Shown here piece after piece: positions 7,158 through 15,284 of a stretch of 64,000 nt of DNA (its first letter is position 1; each line of letters begins with the position of its first letter). The translations under genes were made by a program, and so were the position numbers. The stretch covers positions 292,085-356,084 of the forward strand of contig NZ_LMFZ01000034.1 of the NCBI RefSeq assembly GCF_001427305.1. Direction: 5' to 3'. Source of the DNA: Duganella sp. Root1480D1 (GTDB lineage Bacteria > Pseudomonadota > Gammaproteobacteria > Burkholderiales > Burkholderiaceae_D). The notes below the pieces were generated by a model. It worked only from the letters and a program-made list of their open reading frames with translations, made no database searches and was not told where the DNA came from.

Positions 7158-9674
7158 TTAGTGCGCGGGCGTCATCGGCGCCACGATCGAGCCGGGCACG
7201 ATGAAGGCGCCGAAGTCGCGCGCCATTGCTTTGATAAATGGGTCGGCGGCCACTGTTTCTTCAGCGGCGCGCTGGCAGTTGTCGCGGTGGACCTGGGCTT
7301 CGACGCTGGTGGTGTACCAGGCCTTGCCAATTTCGGTCTCGACGCGCGCGGCCCGGCCGAAGCGTTCGGTCAGCGCGGAGGTCAGTTTCTCCACGTTGGC
7401 CGGGGTGGCCCAGGTTTCGATCGGGCAGCGGATCCGGAACACGGCCATATTGCCGTCGAAGCTGCAGCTTACCAGTTCGGCTTGCGTTGCCAGTTGCTGC
7501 GCCACGCCGCGCAGCGGCAGGTGGGCGGCCAGCGCTGGCCAATTGCCATCCCAGCCCAGTTCGGGAATCGGGTTGATGACATATTCATATGGCGCCTTGG
7601 CTGGCGCGGCCGCGCGATGCTGCGGTGCCTGCGAGATCCCGGAAATGTGGTCGGCGCCGGCCGGCACTGCGGAATCTTCGGAGAAGTCGGTTACCCAGGG
7701 CGGGAGGTCGTCTTCTTCCGCTTGTTGCTGCACCGGGGCGGCACGGCGCTGTTGCACTTGATGTGGAGCTTCCATCACGGTGGCGGTGCCGCCCTGCTCG
7801 TCCCATGGTGCGCCGGCTTGCGCGGATGGTGCACTTGGAGCTGGAGCGTCTTCCCACGGTGCCGGTGCACGCGGCGCGGCAGGTGCCGAGTATTGGGCTT
7901 GTGCCGGAGCGGACGGCATCGCGGCGCGCGGCGCTGCGGCTGGCGCGGCGTGTGCAGCGGCGGCCGGTGCAGCAGCAGGCGGCGATGCAGGGGCGTCGGC
8001 TTGCGGTGCCGCTGGACGTGCTGGCGCCGGGGCTCGCTGGCCGGTGCGGGCGGCGGCCGCGGCGCGCGCGGCTTCCAATGCAGCGGTGATGGCCATTTTT
8101 GCGGGGCTCATCGGGCGGCTGTCGGCTGCAGGCGCTGGCGGCGGTGCAGTAAGCTGCGGTGCCGGAGCAGGAGCAGGAGCAGCAGGCTGCGGCGCCGGCG
8201 CGGAGTCCGATGCGGTGGCCGGCGCAAAAGCCTGCGGTGCCGGTTCGGATGCCGCCGCCGGTGCGTCTGCCGATGCAGTGTCTTGCGAAGCGCCGCTCGG
8301 CACGCTGGCCAGGTGCGAAGCGCTGGCCGCATTCGCTGCGGCCGCAGCGGCAGGCGCGACTTGCTGGACAGGCGGCGCAGGCGGCACGGCTGGCGGCACT
8401 GACGGAACCGAGGAAAATGCGCCGGCCGGCGCAGGCTGGCCAACCGGAACACTCATGCGGTCCGCGGTTGCGGCCGAAGCAGCCATGGCGGCGGCTGCAG
8501 CGGCGCGAGCCGGATTCGCCCCGGCGGGACGAGCCGCTACCGGGGCGCCGGCCGGTTGGCCATCCGCCCCGCCCATGCCGGGCCGAAAGGCAAGCATGCG
8601 TAACAGGGTCATGGAGAAGCCGGCATATTCATCCGGCGCCAGTCCCAGTTCATTCCGGCCATGCACGGCGATCTGGTAATACAACTGCACTTCCTCTGCA
8701 TCGAACAGGGAAGCCAGGCGCACCACATCGTTATATTCGGGCAGGTCCGCAGGCACGGCGGAAGGCACGGTCTGCGCCAGCGCGATCCGGTGCAGCAAGG
8801 TGCCAAGGTCTTGCAAGGCGCCGTTGTAAGACAGCGAACGCGTCGCCATTTCATCGGCAACCGCCATCAGGTCCGCGCCATCCTTATTGGCCAGCGCATC
8901 AAGCAAACGCACCAGGTAGGACTGGTCCAAAGCGCCCAGCATGCCCTGCACTGCATCCAGCGTCACAGCGCCGGCGGCGTAGGCAATCGCCTGGTCGGTC
9001 AGCGACAAGGCGTCACGCATCGAACCATGTGCGCCCTGTGCCAGCAGGCGCAAGGCAGGCTGTTCGAATACCACGTTTTCCTGGCCCAGGATATTTTCCA
9101 GGTGGCCGACGATATGCCCCGGCGGCATCTGCTTCAGGTTGAACTGCAGGCAGCGCGACAGCACAGTGACAGGAATCTTTTGCGGATCGGTGGTCGCCAG
9201 AATGAACTTGATATGCTCGGGCGGCTCCTCCAGCGTCTTCAGCATCGCATTGAAGGCGTGGTTGGTCAGCATGTGGACCTCGTCGATCATATAGACCTTG
9301 AAGCGCGCATTGGACGGGGCGTACACCGCCTGCTCGAGCAACTGCGCCATTTCGTCGACGCCACGGTTGGATGCCGCGTCCATCTCGACATAGTCGACAA
9401 AACGGCCGCCATCGATCGCGGTACAAGCCTCGCATACACCGCACGGGGTAGCCGTGATGCCGCCATTGCCGTCCGGTCCAACGCAATTGAGCGACTTGGC
9501 CAGGATGCGGGACAGCGTCGTCTTGCCGACACCGCGCGTCCCGGTAAACAGGTAGGCGTGGTGCAGGCGACCGGTATGCAACGCATGGGTCAGCGCACGC
9601 ACAACGTGCTCCTGGCCGACAAGCGTTTCAAAGTTCCGGGGACGGTATTTGCGAGCGAGGACTTGATAGGACAT
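7158..9674 (-). CDS. dnaX: DNA polymerase III subunit tau/gamma
   Basis: An 838-residue clamp-loader ATPase of the replisome. The start at MSYQVLARKYRPRNF is the universal DnaX N-terminus; an upstream in-frame extension is not expected to be translated. Walker A GTRGVGKTTLSRIL is near residue 45. A zinc module (CVGPDG...CGVCEAC), Walker B VYMIDEVHML, sensor 1 and the SRC arginine-finger motif (LSRCLQFNLK) follow. From about residue 375 to 690 there is a very long Ala/Pro-rich linker, then the C-terminal tau domain (PELGWDGNWPALAAHLPL). The linker makes it longer than E. coli DnaX (643). No convincing frameshift heptamer for a gamma form was identified. Confidence 0.97.
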   Translation of the reverse strand: MSYQVLARKYRPRNFETLVGQEHVVRALTHALHTGRLHHAYLFTGTRGVGKTTLSRILAKSLNCVGPDGNGGITATPCGVCEACTAIDGGRFVDYVEMDAASNRGVDEMAQLLEQAVYAPSNARFKVYMIDEVHMLTNHAFNAMLKTLEEPPEHIKFILATTDPQKIPVTVLSRCLQFNLKQMPPGHIVGHLENILGQENVVFEQPALRLLAQGAHGSMRDALSLTDQAIAYAAGAVTLDAVQGMLGALDQSYLVRLLDALANKDGADLMAVADEMATRSLSYNGALQDLGTLLHRIALAQTVPSAVPADLPEYNDVVRLASLFDAEEVQLYYQIAVHGRNELGLAPDEYAGFSMTLLRMLAFRPGMGGADGQPAGAPVAARPAGANPARAAAAAAMAASAATADRMSVPVGQPAPAGAFSSVPSVPPAVPPAPPVQQVAPAAAAAANAASASHLASVPSGASQDTASADAPAAASEPAPQAFAPATASDSAPAPQPAAPAPAPAPQLTAPPPAPAADSRPMSPAKMAITAALEAARAAAAARTGQRAPAPARPAAPQADAPASPPAAAPAAAAHAAPAAAPRAAMPSAPAQAQYSAPAAPRAPAPWEDAPAPSAPSAQAGAPWDEQGGTATVMEAPHQVQQRRAAPVQQQAEEDDLPPWVTDFSEDSAVPAGADHISGISQAPQHRAAAPAKAPYEYVINPIPELGWDGNWPALAAHLPLRGVAQQLATQAELVSCSFDGNMAVFRIRCPIETWATPANVEKLTSALTERFGRAARVETEIGKAWYTTSVEAQVHRDNCQRAAEETVAADPFIKAMARDFGAFIVPGSIVAPMTPAH

Positions 9675-9770
9675 GATCAGGATTTTACCGTAGATAGCAG
9701 GTGCTGCGGACAACATTAGACGTTTGGCCAGACTTCGTCTAGACTTTGCCTTTTTTGCAACCGCACCCCC

Positions 9771-10433
9771 ATGAAAAAGCTGCTCCTGATTGCCCTGTTG
9801 GCCAGCGCCAGTGGCGCCCACGCGGAAGAGCGTGAATGGACCACCTATAGGAAGTTTGTCGAATCGATCCGCCTGGATCGCTTTTACGCCCTGCCCGCCT
9901 CCGAGCGCGATAAGCTGGACTTCTACCTGACAGTGGAACCGTCCAACAAGAAACTCAAGGCAGCAGACATGAATTTAACGGTGGTGCATGGCGGCACGCG
10001 CACCGCCCTGCCGCTAGACGACAAGTCCCACCTGCGCATGGCGCCCAACCCGCAATGGTTGGCCGAAGACGCCAAAATCATGACCACCCAGGGGAAAGGC
10101 GAAAAGATCAGCGTAATCTACAACCTGGATGCGATCGTCCCGGAAGGCACGCAATGGCCATATAACAAGTTGATGGGCAGCGTAGCCCAGGGCAATGCAG
10201 CCATTGGCAAGGTTGCCGGCGCCTTTAGCTGGTTCGCGCCGACAATGAAGTCCGTCCTGCTGACCTTTGACAAGCCATCCCAGTTGACGATCCAATCGAG
10301 GAGCGGCATCAAGCGCTTCCTCAGCGACGCCGGCAACAAGATCCGTTTGCCGGCCGATACAGCGCTGCTGAAGGAAAATCCGCTGGTAGAGACTTCCGCC
10401 TGCCCCCTACAAGCCGAGCTGGATTCGGAGTGA
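9771..10433 (+). CDS. Secreted protein of unknown function
   Basis: A 220-residue protein with a clear signal peptide (MKKLLLIALLASASGAHA, cleavage about residue 18-19), so likely periplasmic. After the signal come EWTTYRKFVESIRLDRFY and a mostly beta-rich body; the only Cys is near the C-terminus. It resembles periplasmic DUF2987-type proteins in length and general layout, but I cannot confirm that. It is divergent from dnaX and followed by an intrinsic terminator 7 bases after its stop, so it is probably a single-gene transcript. Function is not assigned. Confidence 0.75.
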   Translation: MKKLLLIALLASASGAHAEEREWTTYRKFVESIRLDRFYALPASERDKLDFYLTVEPSNKKLKAADMNLTVVHGGTRTALPLDDKSHLRMAPNPQWLAEDAKIMTTQGKGEKISVIYNLDAIVPEGTQWPYNKLMGSVAQGNAAIGKVAGAFSWFAPTMKSVLLTFDKPSQLTIQSRSGIKRFLSDAGNKIRLPADTALLKENPLVETSACPLQAELDSE

Positions 10434-10440
10434 GAAAATA

Positions 10441-10467
10441 AAAAAAGCTGCCAGTGGCAGCTTTTTT
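10441..10467. terminator. Bidirectional intrinsic terminator
   Basis: A perfect hairpin AAGCTGCC-AGT-GGCAGCTT is flanked by A and T runs on both sides. On the plus strand it ends the secreted-protein gene; on the minus strand it lies just after the SRP RNA, so it can serve both convergent transcripts. Confidence 0.92.
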
Positions 10468-10480
10468 CATGAATTCAAGG

Positions 10481-10578
10481 AGGCGAGCCTGATCTGCGGC
10501 ACTTGCGGTGAACAGCTTTGGCTGCTTCGTTCCCGACCTGACCAGGTTAACCGTGCCACAATGCGCAGGGGCCCGCCC
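10481..10578 (-). ncRNA. ffs: Signal recognition particle 4.5S RNA
   Basis: On the minus strand the conserved SRP RNA domain IV is read: CCTGGTCAGGTCGGGAACGA then AGCAGCC, with the GGAA tetraloop and the asymmetric internal loop that bind Ffh. The ends pair (GGCGGGCC with GGCTCGCC), giving a small bacterial SRP RNA of about 98 nt. A TATAAT box lies 7 bases before the proposed 5' end and a bidirectional terminator follows the 3' end. The RNA forms the core of the particle delivering membrane proteins to SecYEG. Exact ends are inferred from the pairing and promoter. Confidence 0.95.
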
Positions 10579-10585
10579 GGGCGCA

Positions 10586-10615
10586 ATTATAGGCTATAAA
10601 CCTAGCTGCTGCCAA
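10586..10615 (-). promoter_or_regulatory. Promoter of ffs
   Basis: On the minus strand TTGGCA (10615-10610), an 18-base spacer and TATAAT (10591-10586) precede the SRP RNA. The -35 box lies inside the last codons of ubiD. Confidence 0.75.
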
Positions 10616-12078
10616 ATTTCATCCACACGGGCCTTCACTTCAGGCGTCATGGCGATCGTGGTACCCCATTCCCGGCTGGTTTCACCCGGCCATTTATTGG
10701 TGGCGTCGATGCCCATCTTGCTGCCCAGGCCACTGACCGGCGAAGCGAAATCCAGGTAGTCGATAGGCGTATTGTCGACCAGCGTGGTGTCGCGGGTCGG
10801 ATCAACGCGGGTTGTTATCGCCCAGATCACTTCCTTCCAGTCGCGGATGTTCACGTCCTCGTCCACCACGATAATGAATTTGGTATACATGAACTGGCGC
10901 AGGAAGCTCCACACGCCGAACATCACGCGCTTGGCGTGGCCCGCGTACTGTTTGCGGATCTGCACCACCGCCATGCGGTAGCTGCAGCCTTCCGGCGGCA
11001 AGTAAAAGTCGGTGATCTCGCTGAACTGCTTCTGCAGCAGCGGCACGAAGACCTCATTCAGCGCAACGCCCAGCACTGCCGGCTCATCCGGCGGCTTGCC
11101 TGTATACGTCGAGTGGTAGATCGGGTCACGCCGCATGGTGATGCGGTCGATGGTGAAGACCGGGAACCAGTCCTGCTCATTGTAATAGCCGGTATGGTCG
11201 CCATACGGGCCTTCCAGGCCATGCTCGTAGCCGGAAGGATGGTTTTCATCCGGATAGATATGCCCTTCCAGCACAATCTCCGCCGAAGCCGGCACACGCA
11301 GCTCGCTGCCGATAGCCTTCACCAGTTCGGTGCGGCTGCCGCGCAGCAGGCCTGCAAATTGATATTCCGACAGGCTGTCCGGCACTGGCGTGACTGCGCC
11401 GAGGATAGTCGCCGGGTCGGCACCCAGCGCGACGCAGACCGGATAAGGCTGGCCTGGATTCTTGATGCAGTGCTCACGGAAATCCAGCGCGCCGCCGCGA
11501 TGCGCCAGCCAGCGCATGATCACCTTGTTTCGCCCCAGTACCTGCTGGCGATAGATGCCCAGGTTCTGGCGCTTCTTGTTCGGGCCTTTAGTAATTACCA
11601 GGCCCCATGTAATAAGGGGCGCTACATCGCCAGGCCAGCAATGCTGGATCGGCAGGCGGCCCAGGTCCACGTCGTTGCCTTCCCAGACAATCTCCTGGCA
11701 TGGCGCGCCGCGCATCTCTTTCGGCGACATATCCCATACTGCCTTGACCAGGGAGCCCAGTCCCATCAAGTCCTTGAAGCCTTTGGGCGGCTCGGGTTCT
11801 TTCAACTGTGCCAGAACGTGGCCGATCTTGCGCAACTCACCCACATCGTCAGCGCCCATGCCCAGCGCCACGCGCCGCGGGGTGCCGAACAGGTTGCCCA
11901 GCACCGGCATGTCGAAACCAGCCGGCTTCTCGAACAGGATGGCCGGCCCGCCGGCACGCAGGGTACGGTCGCAGACTTCCGTCATCTCGAGGTGTGGCGA
12001 AACAGGCAAGCTTGTGCGCTTAAGTTCGCCCATTGCTTGCAGTTGAGAAATAAAATCTCGGAGATCGCGATATTTCAT
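10594..12078 (-). CDS. ubiD: UbiD family decarboxylase (4-hydroxy-3-polyprenylbenzoate decarboxylase)
   Basis: A 494-residue prenylated-FMN-dependent decarboxylase acting in ubiquinone biosynthesis. It begins MKYRDLRDFISQLQAMGELKR and shows the conserved UbiD features: LGNLFGTPRRVALGMG near residue 60, NLGIYRQQVLGRNKVIMRWL, the segment HPSGYEHGLEGPYGDHTGYY with the metal/prFMN-site acidic residues, and IVVDEDVNIRDWKEV near the C-terminus. Length agrees with E. coli UbiD (497). Its 3' end carries the promoter of ffs. The cofactor-making UbiX partner is not adjacent. Confidence 0.96.
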   Translation of the reverse strand: MKYRDLRDFISQLQAMGELKRTSLPVSPHLEMTEVCDRTLRAGGPAILFEKPAGFDMPVLGNLFGTPRRVALGMGADDVGELRKIGHVLAQLKEPEPPKGFKDLMGLGSLVKAVWDMSPKEMRGAPCQEIVWEGNDVDLGRLPIQHCWPGDVAPLITWGLVITKGPNKKRQNLGIYRQQVLGRNKVIMRWLAHRGGALDFREHCIKNPGQPYPVCVALGADPATILGAVTPVPDSLSEYQFAGLLRGSRTELVKAIGSELRVPASAEIVLEGHIYPDENHPSGYEHGLEGPYGDHTGYYNEQDWFPVFTIDRITMRRDPIYHSTYTGKPPDEPAVLGVALNEVFVPLLQKQFSEITDFYLPPEGCSYRMAVVQIRKQYAGHAKRVMFGVWSFLRQFMYTKFIIVVDEDVNIRDWKEVIWAITTRVDPTRDTTLVDNTPIDYLDFASPVSGLGSKMGIDATNKWPGETSREWGTTIAMTPEVKARVDEIWQQLGL

Positions 12079-12269
12079 ACTTTTTTACGATTTTTTTGCT
12101 CCGGACGGGGCGTCTGAGCACTTTTAGTCAAGCCGTTGATTTTATTGGTTTTTGTCAATGTGTTCACGAGAAAATCATACTCAAAAGTAATAAAGAACGC
12201 GAGTGTTAGTATTGACTAGATATAATACCCCTCCTACAATTTGACCTACCTGATGAGGGCATGGCCTTT

Positions 12270-12395
12270 ATGCCAACTAAGTTGTCACTCATTACATTCA
12301 CGGAGTATCCGGGCTCCACAGACATTTTAAGGAGTGTTTTTCACGAGGCGTCTGCCTCCATCCCGGAAAAAGTTGTGTTGCAACTGGCCCCATAG
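12270..12395 (+). CDS. Possible 41-residue leader ORF
   Basis: ATG at 12270 opens a 41-codon frame, MPTKLSLITFTEYPGSTDIL and onward, closing at TAG 12393-12395. It lies after a TATAAT box and overlaps several hairpins. There is no good SD before the ATG, and no recognised domain. It may be a leader peptide or a chance frame. Confidence 0.25.
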   Translation: MPTKLSLITFTEYPGSTDILRSVFHEASASIPEKVVLQLAP

Positions 12396-12481
12396 ACCCG
12401 CCAGCTTTAGCAAACAATGATGGCGTCCAGTCCCGTGCGACCTGTGCGGCGGTGGACGAAGATAACACTGATGTAACGACT

Positions 12482-12556
12482 ATGGCACGTCGAATTGACC
12501 GCGGTTTTCACGCGGCGGGGACGCGTTTTGACTCTTACATTTCAGGGGAGTTCTGA
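12482..12556 (+). CDS. Possible 24-residue upstream ORF abutting the transglycosylase
   Basis: ATG at 12482 opens a basic 24-residue frame (MARRIDRGFHAAGTRFDSYI plus four residues) whose TGA ends at 12556, directly adjacent to the ATG of the lytic transglycosylase at 12557. The GGGGAG SD of the downstream gene lies within this frame, so translation of the two could be coupled. SD for the small frame itself is weak. Confidence 0.25.
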   Translation: MARRIDRGFHAAGTRFDSYISGEF

Positions 12557-13483
12557 ATGAACAATCGATTCAATGGGTTGCTTGATAGCGCCCGCCTGTG
12601 GGCTTGCCAGCCCGCCGCGTGGATTTCCACGCAGAGCATTTCGGCACGCGGTCTGCTGACCGCCGCTCAGTCCATGCTGAGCCTCCTGGGTATCGCTGCA
12701 CTGGTTATGGCTTGCGCCATGGTTGCCCGTCCTGAACTGGCATCCGACCTGGCTCACGCCCTGCGCGGCCAGCCGCCAGCGCCCCAACAAGTTGTCGTTG
12801 CACCTCCACTGTCCGAGCTGATGGAAGCGCCTGCTGCGCGTCCTGCCGGGCTGGTCATCGCCACTGCCGAATCGCAGCTTGCCGGCGAGGACAAAGACCT
12901 GGTGGGCTCCAAGAAGCAGCAGGATGCCGTGACCAACTGGCTGTCCAAGCGCTACCGCGTAGCTGGCGATGCGACCAATATGCTGGTCTCCACCGCCTAC
13001 CTGACCGCTCGTGAAATCAAGCTGGATCCACTGCTGATCCTGGCCGTAATGGCGATCGAGTCCGGCCTGAATCCGTTCGCGGAAAGCCCGATGGGCGCGC
13101 AAGGCCTGATGCAGGTGATGTCCAAGGTCCACACCGACAAATTCCAGGACATGGGCGGCGTGCAGGCAGCGCTGAATCCAGTGGCCAACATCCGCGTCGG
13201 CGCCCTGATCCTGCGGGATTACGTGGCAAAGGGCGGTTCCGTTGAAGCCGGCCTTAAATCCTATGTTGGCGCGGCAGCCTTCGAAACCGATGATGGCTAT
13301 GGCTCGCGCGTGATGGCGGAATACTCCCGCCTGAAGCAGGTCTCCGCCGGCAAGAAGGTGCCTTACATCACTCCGCCACAGCAGGTTGCTGCCGCCCCTG
13401 CCCCGGTCAAGGCGAAAGATGCCCCAACCACCGTGGCACAGGCTGACAAGCCCATCAGCGCAGACCAGTTGGCAGGCCTGTAA
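12557..13483 (+). CDS. Lytic transglycosylase, SLT domain
   Basis: A 308-residue murein-cleaving enzyme. A hydrophobic segment at about 38-58 (SLLGIALVMACAMVA region) suggests an N-terminal membrane anchor. A low-complexity linker follows. The Slt domain starts near 140: LDPLLILAVMAIESGLNPFA carries the catalytic Glu, followed by ESPMGAQGLMQVM and the NPVANIRVGALILRDY motif typical of the family. The C-terminal tail is Ala/Pro-rich. ATG at 12557 has a GGGGAG SD 6 bases upstream. A strong terminator follows, so it is likely monocistronic behind a long leader. Confidence 0.92.
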   Translation: MNNRFNGLLDSARLWACQPAAWISTQSISARGLLTAAQSMLSLLGIAALVMACAMVARPELASDLAHALRGQPPAPQQVVVAPPLSELMEAPAARPAGLVIATAESQLAGEDKDLVGSKKQQDAVTNWLSKRYRVAGDATNMLVSTAYLTAREIKLDPLLILAVMAIESGLNPFAESPMGAQGLMQVMSKVHTDKFQDMGGVQAALNPVANIRVGALILRDYVAKGGSVEAGLKSYVGAAAFETDDGYGSRVMAEYSRLKQVSAGKKVPYITPPQQVAAAPAPVKAKDAPTTVAQADKPISADQLAGL

Positions 13484-13502
13484 GCGCCGGCCCGCCGCGC
13501 AC

Positions 13503-13527
13503 GAAGCCACCCCCGGGTGGCTTTTTT
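13503..13527 (+). terminator. Intrinsic terminator after the lytic transglycosylase
   Basis: Hairpin GCCACC-CCCG-GGTGGC is followed by TTTTTT, about 20 bases after the transglycosylase stop and before the next gene. Confidence 0.9.
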
Positions 13528-13552
13528 ATTATGTGCGGCGCAGAATGGGGCC

Positions 13553-14263
13553 ATGTCGACCTCAAACCACTTGCTCATCTCCGAGCGGGCCTTGCAGCAA
13601 ACCGTGGGCTGGATCGCCTTCCTGATGCCGGTCAGCGTTCGCCTGCTCGCCTTTCTTTCGCCCGACCAGGTCTGGACTACCAATTCCATCAGCGCCTATT
13701 ACTACAGCAGTGCACGCGACGTCTTCGTCGGCGCCCTGGTCGTGGGCGGCGTAGTGATGGCGTTCTTTAATACCGGTCATCGGCGCGACCGCTGGATTTC
13801 CATATTGGCCGGCGCATCGGCAATCGGCATCGCACTCTTCCCGATGAAGATCTCGATCGGCGTCCTCAGGTCGCCAGGCACCATCCTGCCGGACGACGAA
13901 ACCAAACTGGTGGCGGCCCTGCTGCATGCTCCTCACGGACCGCTGGGCTACCACTTCCTTTTCGTGGCTGCCTTCTTCGTGCTGACGTTTTATCTGGTGA
14001 CGTTCCGCTTCCGCGCCAATACGCCGTCCATGCCAACGCAGGAGAAATGCACGCGCAATAAGGTCTACATTGCCTGCGGTGCCATGATGGCGGTGGCCTT
14101 CGTGTGGATAGCAATCCTGGAGCTGAATGGGCAGCAGCAGTCCATCTTCTGGCCGGAGACCCTTGCGGTCATGGCCTTTTCAGCCGCATGGCTGGTGAAG
14201 GGGCAACTGGTACTGAAAGACGGGCCTGCGGACAGTGCCGCAGGCGCCGGGGGAAGGGATTAA
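13553..14263 (+). CDS. Multi-pass membrane protein of unknown function
   Basis: A 236-residue protein with about six hydrophobic helices (for example VGWIAFLMPVSVRLLAFL, VFVGALVVGGVVMAFF, ISILAGASAIGIALF, YHFLFVAAFFVLTFYLV, VYIACGAMMAVAFVWIAI). The short soluble motif TNSISAYYYSSARDVFVG between the first two helices is characteristic of a DUF998-like group of hypothetical membrane proteins, but I cannot place it firmly. The start at 13553 is preferred because the in-frame ATG-less extension overlaps the preceding terminator. It is convergent with nusB, overlapping by 4 bases. Confidence 0.78.
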   Translation: MSTSNHLLISERALQQTVGWIAFLMPVSVRLLAFLSPDQVWTTNSISAYYYSSARDVFVGALVVGGVVMAFFNTGHRRDRWISILAGASAIGIALFPMKISIGVLRSPGTILPDDETKLVAALLHAPHGPLGYHFLFVAAFFVLTFYLVTFRFRANTPSMPTQEKCTRNKVYIACGAMMAVAFVWIAILELNGQQQSIFWPETLAVMAFSAAWLVKGQLVLKDGPADSAAGAGGRD

Positions 14264-14730
14264 CGCTTCTTGTCTGCCGCGACTTCGTCAGCGCGCAGTT
14301 GGGCGGCCAGCTTGTCCAGCACGCCGTTCACGTATTTGTGGCCATCGATACCGCCGAAGGACTTGGTCAGTTCCACTGCCTCGTTGATCACCACGCGGTA
14401 TGGGATCTCGACGTGGTTCTTCAGTTCATAGGCGCCGATCAGCAGCACTGCATGCTCGATCGGGGACAGCTCGCCAATGCCGCGATCGACCAGCGGCGTG
14501 AACACTTCACGCAGTTCGACCGATTGCTTGATGGTGCCGCGCAGCAGGTCGGCAAAATACTCGCCGTCCGCCTTGTCGAAGCCATGGGCGCCGCGGATAT
14601 TATTGACGACCTTGGTCGCTTCTTCATTGTTCAGCAGCCACTGGTACAGGCCCTGGAGCGCGAACTCACGCGCGCGGTGGCGCGGCGTGCGGTTCTTGCT
14701 AGGGTTAGCGTGCGTCATATTGTCAGTCAT
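14260..14730 (-). CDS. nusB: Transcription antitermination factor NusB
   Basis: A 156-residue all-helical RNA-binding protein that with NusE binds boxA of rRNA leaders. The core begins RTPRHRAREFALQGLYQWLL; later DYFADLLRG-type (GEYFADLLRGTIKQS), LSPIEHAVLLIGAYEL, the conserved IPYRVVINEAVELTKSFGG and GHKYVNGVLDKLA are visible. A short basic N-terminal extension and C-terminal KKR tail flank the core. It is 20 bases downstream of ribH on the same strand, the common ribH-nusB pairing. Confidence 0.96.
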   Translation of the reverse strand: MTDNMTHANPSKNRTPRHRAREFALQGLYQWLLNNEEATKVVNNIRGAHGFDKADGEYFADLLRGTIKQSVELREVFTPLVDRGIGELSPIEHAVLLIGAYELKNHVEIPYRVVINEAVELTKSFGGIDGHKYVNGVLDKLAAQLRADEVAADKKR

Positions 14731-14750
14731 GTTCTTACCTTCTTGTTGAA

Positions 14751-15239
14751 TTACTCGTCGTCGCCCAGGTCCTGGTGCAATTCTTCCAGGGCGATCGACA
14801 GGTTGGCCATTTCCACTGCGCAGCGGGCAGCTTCGGCACCTTTGACGGCCATGCGGACTTCCGCTTGTTCGTCGTTTTCGGTGGTCAGGATGGCGTTGGC
14901 GATTGGGATGCTGTAGTCCAGGCCCACGCGGGTTACGCCCGCGCCGGATTCGTTGGACACCAGTTCGAAGTGGTAGGTTTCGCCGCGGATGACGGCGCCC
15001 AGCGCGATCAGCGCGTCGAACTGGTTGGATTCGGCCATCTTCTGCAGCACCAGCGGAATTTCCAGCGCGCCCGGTACGGTCACGTGCAGGATGTCTTCAT
15101 CTTCCACGCCCAGGTTCTTCAGCTCCTGCAGGCATGCGGACAGCAGGCCATGGCAAACGTCTTCGTTGAAGCGCGCTTGCACGATGCCGATGCGCAGGTT
15201 TTCGCCGGACAGGTTGGTTTCGTAGGTTGCTACGGTCAT
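14751..15239 (-). CDS. ribH: 6,7-dimethyl-8-ribityllumazine synthase
   Basis: A 162-residue penultimate enzyme of riboflavin synthesis, condensing the pyrimidine and butanone phosphate precursors; members form large capsids or pentamers. Family motifs are present: RIGIVQARFNEDV near residue 16, VTVPGALEIPLVLQ, ALIALGAVIRGETYHFELVS with the phosphate and substrate-binding residues, and PIANAILTTENDEQAEVR. The E[TH]YHF catalytic region includes the conserved His. It lies between ribBA and nusB in one minus-strand run. Confidence 0.96.
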   Translation of the reverse strand: MTVATYETNLSGENLRIGIVQARFNEDVCHGLLSACLQELKNLGVEDEDILHVTVPGALEIPLVLQKMAESNQFDALIALGAVIRGETYHFELVSNESGAGVTRVGLDYSIPIANAILTTENDEQAEVRMAVKGAEAARCAVEMANLSIALEELHQDLGDDE

Positions 15240-15284
15240 GGTGTACCTCTTTCTAAGGATATTGGATTATGCCGCGCCTGTTAA

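Larger units (their letters stand above)
12079..12556 (+). promoter_or_regulatory. Long structured leader before the lytic transglycosylase
   Basis: This 478-base stretch holds no recognised gene. A TATAAT box is at 12221-12226 but without a good -35 box. Downstream are short hairpins: GGCAT/ATGCC (12258-12274), GAGGC-GTCT-GCCTC (about 12345-12358), AGTTG/CAACT (about 12371-12385) and CCGCG/CGCGG (about 12500-12516). Two small ORFs, of 41 and 24 codons, lie in it. If the -10 box is used, the transglycosylase mRNA has a leader of roughly 320 bases. Its role is unknown; it also contains the divergent ubiD promoter region. Confidence 0.5.

Noticed and set aside
7800..8500. Open frames opposite the Ala/Pro-rich dnaX linker
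   Set aside because: They mirror the high-GC repetitive linker and have no recognisable protein features.
7158..9674. Programmed frameshift in dnaX giving a gamma form
   Set aside because: A run GCAAAAATG occurs near 8095 on the minus strand, but it does not form a classic A-AAA-AAG heptamer and no stimulatory hairpin was evident.
12198..12226. Complete sigma-70 promoter at the TATAAT box
   Set aside because: Bases at the -35 position (CGCGAG) do not resemble the consensus; only the -10 box is supported.
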